Shown here piece by piece: positions 17,076 to 24,600 of a stretch of DNA of 44,232 bases. The stretch covers positions 1 to 44,232 of the forward strand of contig JAOUMB010000020.1 in the NCBI GenBank assembly GCA_029881725.1. The letters are read 5' to 3'. Position 1 is the stretch's first letter. Every line of letters starts with the position of its first letter. This DNA comes from Nitrospirota bacterium (GTDB taxonomy: Bacteria > Nitrospirota > JACRHL01). Position numbers and translations under genes: made by a program. The notes beneath the pieces are model-generated. The model made no database searches. It saw nothing but the letters and a program-made list of their open reading frames with translations, and had not been told where the DNA came from.

Positions 17076-17139
17076 CATTGTGCGAAGATGAGGCCCGAAT
17101 CACAAGGCCCAAACCGAACAGGGGCCCATCACTCCCACC

Positions 17140-17607
17140 CTACAGCGGCATGTGACCTTCGGCGGCACCGGCGTTGTCCTCCGCCAGTTCGGCAGCGTCG
17201 TTCGCGTGATCCGCGGCGTCGTCGGCAGCGTCCGCAGCATCGTCGGCGTGGTCGCTGGCATCATCCGCGTCCTCGTCCGCGTCATCGTCCATGTCGTCCA
17301 TCTGACCGTGATCGTCGTCGGCCTGTCCGTGGTCATCGTCGGCCTGTCCATGATCCTCATCGGCGGCGGAACTGGCATCGTTGGGAATGTCGATGGACAC
17401 CAGGTGGATCTCGTTTCCGTCGTCATCGGTGACGGTGATCTCAATGGAGCCGTCCACGTCGCCTTCGTCGTGCACGATGTCCATGTGGATTTCCACCGGC
17501 AGGTCCACATCGTCCGGCACATGGGAGGTCGGCTCCTGGGCCAGGGCCGGCATGGCGGCGGCCAGGGTGATGGCGGCGGAGAACGTCAGGATGTTGTTCA
17601 GTTTCAT
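17140..17607 (-). CDS. Exported, highly acidic Asp/His-rich protein
   Basis: The 155-residue protein has a signal peptide (MKLNNILTFSAAITLAAAMPALA). A short ordered part follows at 24-78 (VEIHMDIVHDEGDVDGSIEITVTDDDGNE), then a long low-complexity tail. The tail repeats DDHGQAD at 84-103 and then uses Asp/Ala heptad-like units (DDAADAADDAADHANDAAE). No family is recognised. The Asp/His content suggests divalent-cation binding in the periplasm or at the surface, by inference only. ATG 17607 has a GGAG ribosome site. It lies 43 bases after the anti-sigma gene and is probably the last gene of the ECF sigma unit, so it may be a main output. Confidence 0.75.
   Translation of the reverse strand: MKLNNILTFSAAITLAAAMPALAQEPTSHVPDDVDLPVEIHMDIVHDEGDVDGSIEITVTDDDGNEIHLVSIDIPNDASSAADEDHGQADDDHGQADDDHGQMDDMDDDADEDADDASDHADDAADAADDAADHANDAAELAEDNAGAAEGHMPL
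17317..17358 (-). repeat. 21-bp tandem repeat inside the acidic-protein gene
   Basis: Two adjacent 21-base units (17317-17337 and 17338-17358), with a third degenerate unit beside them, encode the DDHGQAD repeat. In-frame multiples of 21 make length variation between strains likely. Confidence 0.7.
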
Positions 17608-17650
17608 TTGTTGGAACTCCATATCGTGGTTAATTCGGTTAAATAAGTGG

Positions 17651-18385
17651 TTACACACCATTCACATGCACGCCGATGGATTTCTCCCGGCGCGCCGATC
17701 CCTTCTCCAACGTCGCGGTAACGGTCCATTCGCCCCGGGCCACGCCGCGCACCTTCAGCGGGATGTGGTTAATCCCCCGCTCCAGATCGCCCACCCAGGT
17801 CAGCGATGCGGACTCGATCAACTGGCCATTCACCACCGCGCGCACCCCTTCCGGCAGGGTGATGGAAAAACGCACCCCCTGCACCGGGCGGGCGGCGTCG
17901 AAACGGATGTTCACCACCGCATCGGTGCCCATGTCCAGATGGGTGCCTCCATAGGCGGCGGCAATCGCTTGCGGTGCGGCTCCGCCGCTGACCATCGGAG
18001 CGGTGGGGCGATCCACCACGAACAGCAGCGCCATCCCGGCCACCGCGCAGGTGGCAAGACCGGCAGCAAAGCCCCGGCCCCAGGCACCGAAGCGGGTGAA
18101 AAAACGCCCCCGGGCCGGCCGGGCCGGCCGGGCCACGGCCCGCGCACGCATGGCTTCGGTTTCGTTCAACAGCCGCGCGTGCAACCGCTGCTCAAACCCG
18201 GCAGGCAGCGCGGGGGCCTCGATTTCCGCCAACGCGCTCACCAGCCGCCGGGTGGCCTTCAGCTCGCCCGCACAGGCCGGACATCCGACCAGGTGAGCAT
18301 CCATCCGGCCACGGGCCAGCGGTGGTAACGACTGGTCCAGATAGTCGACGAAACGTTCGCGGATTTGATCGCAGCTGGAATCCAT
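17651..18385 (-). CDS. Anti-sigma factor with zinc-finger (ZAS) domain, single-pass membrane
   Basis: The 244-residue protein opens with CDQIRERFVDYLDQ and the zinc motif H31-x3-C35-x2-C38 (HLVGCPAC), the hallmark of ZAS anti-sigma domains that hold ECF sigma factors at the membrane. A linker rich in Ala-Arg-Pro leads to one transmembrane segment (about 105-124). The C-terminal extracytoplasmic domain of about 115 residues has a beta-rich pattern (RFSITLPEGVRAVVNG). ATG 18385 was chosen at the start of the conserved domain; the longer frame overlaps the sigma gene and reads as shadow. Unlike typical pairs it does not overlap the sigma gene; 196 bases separate them and hold a promoter-like sequence. 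Confidence 0.85.
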   Translation of the reverse strand: MDSSCDQIRERFVDYLDQSLPPLARGRMDAHLVGCPACAGELKATRRLVSALAEIEAPALPAGFEQRLHARLLNETEAMRARAVARPARPARGRFFTRFGAWGRGFAAGLATCAVAGMALLFVVDRPTAPMVSGGAAPQAIAAAYGGTHLDMGTDAVVNIRFDAARPVQGVRFSITLPEGVRAVVNGQLIESASLTWVGDLERGINHIPLKVRGVARGEWTVTATLEKGSARREKSIGVHVNGV

Positions 18386-18413
18386 GATTGACCTCAAAAA
18401 AGCCTCATGCCCA

Positions 18414-18442
18414 TTAGACGAGCAGCGGATGAAAAAAGTTCC
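18414..18442 (-). promoter_or_regulatory. RpoE-type ECF promoter before the anti-sigma gene
   Basis: On the minus strand GGAACTT (18436-18442) is followed after 17 bases by TCTAA (18414-18418), close to the E. coli sigma-E consensus. The -35 element sits inside a 7-base inverted repeat (GCAGCGG and CCGCTGC). Transcription would cover the anti-sigma and acidic-protein genes. Confidence 0.6.
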
Positions 18443-18581
18443 CGCCGCTGCCGGATTTTTTTCGTACGCATATCCACGTATATCAAGGGATTGCGCGGCG
18501 GGTGGGAAAATTTTACCCCTTCCGGCACATGGAAATACGCAGGTTAAGACGAAATTCCGGCAGTTGTGGAAAAAGGCCGGA

Positions 18582-19169
18582 TCAGGTGACCGGGGAGTGC
18601 TCATCCGCGGTGAGCAGCGCACGCAACCGTTCGCGGGCGCGGGACAGGCGGCTCTTGATGGTGCCTTCCACTTCGCCGGTGATGGCGGCGATCTCCCGGT
18701 AGGAAAATCCCTGCAAATCGCGCAGCACCACCAGGTCGCGCAGGTCCGGGGGCAATTTGAAGATTCCCGCCAGCAGCCACTCCTCGCGCTCCTGGCTGCG
18801 CAGGTCATTAAAGAAGCGCTCCATGGCCTCGGCGGCGGCCGCGGGGGGCTCGGAGCCGTCCTCGGGCATCTCCAGTTGCGGCATGGACGGCTTTTTCACG
18901 TGGTCGAGGAAGGTGGTGTAGATGATGCGGAACAGCCAGGTGGAGAACGCCGATTTTCCGGCAAAGGAGCCGATGGCGCGATAGGCTTTGATGAACGCCT
19001 CCTGACACACGTCCTCGGCCACGGTGGGGTCGCCGGTGTGCCGCATGGCATAGGCGTAGGCCCGCTTCATGTAAGGGGAAAGCAGTTCCTCGAAGGCCAC
19101 CGGATCGCCCTGGGCAGCGGCCTGGGCCAGATGCTGCTCGCGGCTGCGTATGTCGTTGGTGTCACTCAT
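18582..19169 (-). CDS. ECF RNA polymerase sigma factor (RpoE-like)
   Basis: The 195-residue protein contains sigma region 2 (about 25-93, with DVCQEAFIKAYRAIGSFAGKSAFSTWLFRI) and region 4 (about 139-186, LPPDLRDLVVLRDLQGFSYREIAAITGEVEGTIKSR split by the usual turn). It lacks region 3, as ECF factors do. Similarity is closest to the RpoE-like class, which agrees with the GGAACTT promoter before its anti-sigma gene. Stimuli cannot be read from sequence, but the neighbours are all envelope proteins. A sigma-54-type element lies directly upstream. Confidence 0.92.
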   Translation of the reverse strand: MSDTNDIRSREQHLAQAAAQGDPVAFEELLSPYMKRAYAYAMRHTGDPTVAEDVCQEAFIKAYRAIGSFAGKSAFSTWLFRIIYTTFLDHVKKPSMPQLEMPEDGSEPPAAAAEAMERFFNDLRSQEREEWLLAGIFKLPPDLRDLVVLRDLQGFSYREIAAITGEVEGTIKSRLSRARERLRALLTADEHSPVT

Positions 19170-19195
19170 CTCGGCTCGGTCCGTCTGTCACATGC

Positions 19196-19211
19196 AGCAA
19201 GCAGCGTGCCA
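19196..19211 (-). promoter_or_regulatory. Sigma-54-type promoter before the ECF sigma gene
   Basis: The minus-strand sequence TGGCACGCTGCTTGCT matches TGGCACG-N4-TTGCW at every defined base. It lies in the 62-base gap between the MipA-like stop and the sigma ATG. Transcription would start near 19185, leaving about 15 bases of leader. Confidence 0.65.
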
Positions 19212-19231
19212 CATTCCCGCCCGGAGTCGAA

Positions 19232-20110
19232 TCACGGCGGCCGGTCGCCATTCACCCGACGCCCGCTGACCATCCGTGTGGAAGCGGCAAAGGTCCAGTT
19301 GACCCCCACCCCGGCGGTAATGCTGGTGGGGGTTTCCACCAGCGGGCTGGCGCCGACCACCCCCGGTCCCAGGTGCCTGCCCCCAACAAACCCACCCACC
19401 GTCCAGCGCGGGTGCAGACGCCAACCAAAGGACAACCGCACCCCCACCGACTGCAACCCGGCCGGGGCCTCCCAGGCGGGGCGCTCCGGTGTGGAAAAGG
19501 CGGCAGGCACACCATAATAGTAGGCGTTCAATTCCCGATCGGCCCAGCGTGCGGACAGGGTGGAAGTGAACTGCACCCCCCCGTCGTGCCCCCGGGGGCG
19601 CCATACCAGACGAATTTGTGGCTCGGCCAGATAACCCCGGTACGCATTGTCGTTGAAGGCGGCAAAGCTCCACGCGCCGCGCACCCCCACCCGCACCAGC
19701 GCCTCGTGATGCTCCCCCCGGGACAGCATGCGCCCGGCGCGGGGTCCCAGTTGCACCACCATGTCCAGATCCGGCATGCTCTGGCGACGCGCCTCTTCGC
19801 TGGAATCCACCGGCACCCAGCCACCCCCGGAAAGATCGATCCAACTGGTCGGCGTTTCCAGGAACACCACCCGCGCCGATCGCCCGGAAGCACGCAGGTG
19901 CCGCCCCCGATAGATGAACCACGGCGCCCCGGCAATCAGCGCGTGCCGGTTGGCGGATCCGGGATAGCTTTCGAAATCCGCCCACCCGAGGGCCAGCCCC
20001 GCCTCCCAGGCCGGCTTGGGCAGTTCGTGCTCGGCGGCGGCGAGCGTGCTGGTAAGCACCCCGAGTAGTAAAGCGGCCACCCACGGACCGTGCCGCATCA
20101 ACAATCCCAT
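19232..20110 (-). CDS. MipA/OmpV-like outer-membrane protein
   Basis: The 292-residue protein has a signal peptide (HGPWVAALLLGVLTSTLAAA) and then PAWEAGLALGWADFESYPGS, which resembles the opening of the MipA/OmpV family. A run of alternating amphipathic strands follows and the protein ends in a barrel-like region (ITAGVGVNWTF). MipA scaffolds a peptidoglycan hydrolase and synthase in E. coli, but many members are simple outer-membrane barrels, so the exact role is open. I chose ATG 20110; ATG 20098 is equally possible. The frame is open further upstream, but that part is Arg/Pro-rich and not signal-like. Confidence 0.7.
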   Translation of the reverse strand: MGLLMRHGPWVAALLLGVLTSTLAAAEHELPKPAWEAGLALGWADFESYPGSANRHALIAGAPWFIYRGRHLRASGRSARVVFLETPTSWIDLSGGGWVPVDSSEEARRQSMPDLDMVVQLGPRAGRMLSRGEHHEALVRVGVRGAWSFAAFNDNAYRGYLAEPQIRLVWRPRGHDGGVQFTSTLSARWADRELNAYYYGVPAAFSTPERPAWEAPAGLQSVGVRLSFGWRLHPRWTVGGFVGGRHLGPGVVGASPLVETPTSITAGVGVNWTFAASTRMVSGRRVNGDRPP

Positions 20111-20167
20111 GCGCAGAGCATACCCCGCCCGCGGGCAACCCGCCACCGTGGGGGCGCAGGGTTGCCG

Positions 20168-20196
20168 TTGACCGCCCTTTTTCAGATCGGTACAAT
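20168..20196 (+). promoter_or_regulatory. Sigma-70 promoter for the NYN-domain gene
   Basis: TTGACC (20168-20173) and TACAAT (20191-20196) are spaced by 17 bases, close to consensus. Transcription near 20203 gives a leader of about 100 bases before ATG 20304, which contains the short palindrome GGACCAGGGTCC. Confidence 0.65.
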
Positions 20197-20303
20197 CCGA
20201 ACCGTTTCGTATTGCCGGTGCCATTTTGGATTGGTGTTCCGCCCCCTGTCAGGTGTCCGGGCGGACCAGGGTCCGGTTAAATTTCTATTTGTCGAGTATT
20301 GCC

Positions 20304-20975
20304 ATGCCCACTGCAATTCTGGTGGACGGTGCGTTTTTTCTGCGCCGCCACAACCTCACCTACGGCCATACCGACGCCGCGCAGACCGCCAAAACCCTGC
20401 ACACCATGTGCCTCAACCACTTGAACGACAAGCAGGGCAACCGGGTGCGCGACCTGTACCGGATTTTTGTTTACGACTGCCATCCGCTGACCCGCAAGGC
20501 CCAGCACCCGCTCACGGGCGATACGGTTGATTTTGGGGAAACCGGCAGTGCCCGCTTCCGGCGCGAGTTTCACAACGAGCTGAAAACCCAGCGCAAGGTG
20601 GTGCTGCGCATCGGCCAACTGGATGCCGTGGGCTGGAGCCTGCGCCCGGACGCGGCGCGGGATCTGTTTGCCGGGGATCTCCACTCGGAGGACCTGGACG
20701 ACGACGATCTGCATTACCCGGTGCGCCAGAAGGGGGTGGAAATGCGAATCGGCCTCGACGTGGCCACCCTGACCTACAAGCGGCAGGCGGACCAGATCGT
20801 GCTGATCACCGGCCAAACCGACTTCGCTCCAGCGGCCAAACTGGCCCGCCGCGAGGGCATCGATTTTATCCTCGACCCCATGTGGCACCCGATTCCCGCC
20901 GCCCTCAACGAACACATCGACGGACTGCGTTCTGTCTGCCCGCGCCCGGACCGGCAGATGGAAGCCGGCAGGTAG
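20304..20975 (+). CDS. NYN-domain (LabA/DUF88-like) putative ribonuclease
   Basis: The 223-residue protein begins with PTAILVDGAFFLRR and has the later acidic blocks GLDVATLTYKRQADQIVLITGQTDFAPAAKLARREG, which together form the PIN-like NYN fold that usually binds Mg2+ and cuts RNA. The key aspartates D8, the one in GLD and the one in QTDF are all present. A DLDDDDLHYP insertion near 140 is unusual. ATG 20304 lacks a strong ribosome site. RNA cleavage is inferred from the fold; the substrate is unknown. Confidence 0.8.
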   Translation: MPTAILVDGAFFLRRHNLTYGHTDAAQTAKTLHTMCLNHLNDKQGNRVRDLYRIFVYDCHPLTRKAQHPLTGDTVDFGETGSARFRREFHNELKTQRKVVLRIGQLDAVGWSLRPDAARDLFAGDLHSEDLDDDDLHYPVRQKGVEMRIGLDVATLTYKRQADQIVLITGQTDFAPAAKLARREGIDFILDPMWHPIPAALNEHIDGLRSVCPRPDRQMEAGR

Positions 20976-20981
20976 CCTGCC

Positions 20982-21167
20982 ATGGCGGATTCCGATCGCT
21001 ATGTAAAGCTGCCCGACGGCAGCATCGTGGATACCGCTCCCGCCAAGGAGTGGGGCGACCCGCTGGTGCTGCAGGGTGGCAAGTGGGTCACCTTCACCGG
21101 CAATATGGGTGACCTGCTGGAGGCAACGCCGATCAGCGAGGACGAGGCGAACGGCCTCCCCGGCTGA
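20982..21167 (+). CDS. Small acidic protein of unknown function
   Basis: A 61-residue frame starting 6 bases after the NYN gene, with balanced composition (VKLPDGSIVDTAPAKEWGDPLVLQGGKWVTFTGNMGDLLEATPI). It has no signal peptide or cysteines and I do not recognise a family. The close spacing suggests translation from the same transcript. The ribosome site is weak, so expression is probable rather than certain. Confidence 0.55.
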   Translation: MADSDRYVKLPDGSIVDTAPAKEWGDPLVLQGGKWVTFTGNMGDLLEATPISEDEANGLPG

Positions 21168-21193
21168 CCGGGCACGGCCCGGCGCGAATGGTT

Positions 21194-21213
21194 CGGGCGC
21201 ACTCCGGCGCCCG
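21194..21213. terminator. GC hairpin between convergent small genes
   Basis: A 7-base stem (21194-21200 with 21207-21213) with a 6-base loop lies between two convergent small genes. It lacks a strong T run on either strand, so it is at best a weak bidirectional terminator. Confidence 0.3.
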
Positions 21214-21241
21214 TATCACCCCTTTCCCCCGCTACCGGCCG

Positions 21242-21448
21242 TTAATGGTACGGCACGTTGTCGACCTGCTCCTTCAGATCGAACAGGGACTGCATGGTTT
21301 CCGACTGATGCTGCATCAACAGCATGTGCACCCGGGACATGGCATCGAGCATGGCCTCCAGGGCCTCACGGGTGTCGGTTTCGCTCACCCGCATCACCAG
21401 GTCCCGCGCGGTTCCCATGGATGTCAGATACTGTTCCTCCAGTGTCAT
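21242..21448 (-). CDS. Small helical protein of unknown function
   Basis: A 68-residue protein starting at ATG 21448, preceded on the minus strand by one of the best ribosome sites in the window (AAGGAGGTGTGCC). The sequence looks fully helical (DTREALEAMLDAMSRVHMLLMQHQSETMQSLFD) with heptad-like hydrophobics, so a short coiled coil is likely. The open frame continues upstream for 3 kb, but only because it lies antisense to the repetitive PKD gene. No family is recognised. Confidence 0.65.
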   Translation of the reverse strand: MTLEEQYLTSMGTARDLVMRVSETDTREALEAMLDAMSRVHMLLMQHQSETMQSLFDLKEQVDNVPYH

Positions 21449-21596
21449 GGCACACCTCCTTCCCCCCTCCGGCGGGTTCTCCGCTCCCGCCGTCCCTGAC
21501 GGATCACACCCTCCTTCCTTGAATATACCCCCGCCGGAGACCGGAGGGTAATCGGTCCGGAATACCCGCCCCACTCCCCCGCTCTCTCGCTGGCGG

Positions 21597-21626
21597 TTGA
21601 CGAGTGCAGCACGAAAAAGGTACATT
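21597..21626 (+). promoter_or_regulatory. Sigma-70-like promoter of the giant lipoprotein gene
   Basis: TTGACG (21597-21602) and TACATT (21621-21626) are separated by 18 bases. Transcription would begin near 21633, about 50 bases before the chosen ATG. Confidence 0.5.
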
Positions 21627-21682
21627 TTCAGAGGGTCACTGTGTTCACGGGGAACCATATCCCGGCGAAGGGGATCGCAAGC

Positions 21683-24600
21683 ATGAGTCTGTCGTGTCGT
21701 TCGTGTATGACGGGGTTCCGCCTGTTGCTGGCGGCGACGCTGGCCCTTGCCCTTTCCGCTTGCGGCGGCAGCGTGGGCGGCGGTTCCAATCAGGCCAGCA
21801 TTTCGTTTCTGCTCACCCCGAATCTCTCGCAACGGGTGGTGGACCAGAACACCATGCGCGTGAGCGTCATCTTCGACAAGGGCACCTCCCGGGAACGCAC
21901 CCACATCATCGACCGCCCCGACCGCTACGATTACCTGTACCTGTACGAAACCGGCAACGACCAGATTCGCTTCACCGTTCCGGCGGAACCCGGCCACCAC
22001 ACGGTCTCGTTCAGCATCTCCAAGGACGAGGACCCGACTTCCGACCACGACGATGTGGAACTGGTGCATAACGAGTCCGAGTGTGACGTGGACGGGAACC
22101 ACGCCAACGACCAGGAAATCGATGAGTTCGACTACCCGGACGACGACAAGGACGGTTACTCCAACCACGACGAGGAGGAGGAAGGGACCGACCACCACGA
22201 CCCCCACAGCCACCCCAATTACCCGCCGGTGGTCGTGCTGGGCCCGGACCAGACGGTGCCCGAGGGCACCCTGGTCACCGTGGACGCCTCCGCCTCCAGC
22301 GACTACGAAAAATCCCCGCTTACCTTCATCTGGACCCAGTTGCCAACCAGCCCACCGGTCGTCCTTACCGACGCAGACAAGGCCATCGCCACGTTTACCG
22401 CCCCTCTGGTGGCGCAGGACACGGTGCTCGCCTTCCAGGTGGCGGTCAGCGACGGGGCCTCCACCACCACCGGGGTCACCCTGATCACGGTGCTCAACAC
22501 AGACAACGAGCCGCCCTCCGCCAACGCCGGTGCGCCGCAGACCGTGGGTGAAAACCTGCCGGTATCCCTGGACGGCAGCCAGTCGTCCGACCCCAACGGC
22601 AATCCCCTCACCTTCGCCTGGATCCAGACCGGTGGCCCCACCGTTTCCCTGACCGGCGCGAACACCGCCAACCCCACCTTCACCTCGCCATTCGTGCTGA
22701 GCGTGCAGGTGCTGCAATTTTCGCTCACGGTTACCGATAGCTGGGGGGCCACCAGTCTGGCCACCACCACGGTGACCGTGCTGGACAACATCAACGAACT
22801 CCCCATCGCCAATGCCGGGCCCGACCAGACCGTGGGCGAGCAGGTAACCGTGGTGCTGGACGGCAGCGCGTCCTCCGATCCGAACGGGGAGGCCATCACC
22901 TATTCCTGGACCCAGATCGGCGGCCCCGCCGTCCTTCTCACCGGGAACGATACCGCCACCCCCGCCTTCACCAGCCCGCTGGTGACCGGACCCACAACGC
23001 TGACCTTCCAGTTGATGGTCTCCGACTCCCGGGGCGGCGCGTCCCTGGCCACCACCACGGTCACCGTGGTGGACACCATTAACGACGCGCCGGTGGCCAA
23101 TGCCGGACCGCCGCAGACCGTGGGCGAGCAGGTGCCCGTGGTTCTCGACGCCACCGGCTCCACCGACCCCAACGGCAATCCGCTCACCTTCCTTTGGACC
23201 CAGACCGGCGGTCAGGCCGTCACCCTGTCCGGCGCTACCACCGCCACCCCGGCCTTCACCTCGCCCACCGTACTCACCGACAGCGTACTCACCTTCAGCG
23301 TGGCGGTAAGCGACGGCACCTATACCACCACCGCCACCACCACGGTGACCGTGGTCAACGACGTGAACGAGGTTCCCGTTGCCAGCGCCGGGGCGCCCCA
23401 AACCGTGACCGAAGGGGCCTCCGTAACCCTCTCCGGCAGTGCCACCGACCCCAACGGCGAGGCGATTACCTTCGCCTGGACCCAGACTGGCGGCCCGGCG
23501 GTGACCCTGATCGGCGCCAATACCGCCACCCCCACCTTCACCGCACCGCTGGTGACCGCCTCTACCGTGTTGACCTTTGAGCTGGTGGTCACCGATTCCC
23601 TGGGAGGCGCAAGCTCCCCCGCCAGCACCACAGTGACCGTGCTGGACAGCGTCAACGACGCCCCCCTGGCCAACGCAGGAGCCCCCCAGACCGTGGGCGA
23701 GCAGGTGCCGGTGACCCTCAGCGCCGCGGGCTCCTCCGACCCAAACAACGACCCGCTCACCTTCACCTGGACCCAGACCGGCGGCCCGGCGGTTTCCCTC
23801 ACCGGCGCCGCTACCGGGCAGCCCGGGTTTACCTCGCCCACGGTGCTGGCCGACACCGTGCTCACCTTCAGCGTGGCGGTCAGTGACGGGGCCTCCACCA
23901 CCACGGCCACCACCACGGTGACGGTGGTCAACGACGTGAACGAGGCCCCCACCGCCGACGCCGGGGCCCCGCAAACCGTGGGCGGCGGCGTGCTGGTCAC
24001 CCTCACCGGCAGCGGCTCCGACCCCAACGGCGACGCCATCACCTTTGCCTGGACCCAGTCCGGCGGCGAACCCGTCACCCTTTCCGGCGCCACCACCGCC
24101 ACCCCAACCCTGACCACCCCCTCGGTGGCGGGTCCCCTGACCTTCACGCTGGTCGTCACCGACTCCCTGGCTGCGGCCAGCCTCCCCGCCACCACCACGG
24201 TTAGCGTGGTTATCGGCGCCAGTGGCGCACCCTCGGCCAACGCGGGTCCAGGGCAAGTCGTGGGGGAAGGGGTGGCCGTGACCCTGGATGCCTCCGGCTC
24301 CACCGACCCCAACAACGACCCACTCACCTTCGTCTGGACTCAGACCGGCGGCCCCCTGGTTTCCCTCACCGGCGGGAATACCGCACAACCCGGATTCACC
24401 TCACCCACGGTGCTGGTGGATACGGTGCTCACCTTCACGGTGGCGGTCAGCGACGGAACCAACACCACCACCGCCACCACCACGGTGACGGTGATCAATG
24501 ACGTGAACGAACCGCCCACCGCCAGCGCCGGTCCCAACCAGACCGTGGGGGAACAGGTGCCGGTGACCCTTTCGGGCAGCGGCTCGGACCCCAACGGCGG

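Noticed and set aside
17152-17646. A 164-residue plus-strand frame rich in Val/Ile that looks like a membrane protein
   Set aside because: The hydrophobicity is the antisense image of the Asp-rich repeat of the exported acidic protein (GAC read as GTC). That protein has a signal peptide and a ribosome site.
21242-24388. A 1048-residue open frame on the minus strand
   Set aside because: It runs antisense to the repetitive PKD domains and is rich in Gly/His/Arg, as expected from a high-GC shadow. Only the last 68 residues, after a strong ribosome site, look like a real gene.
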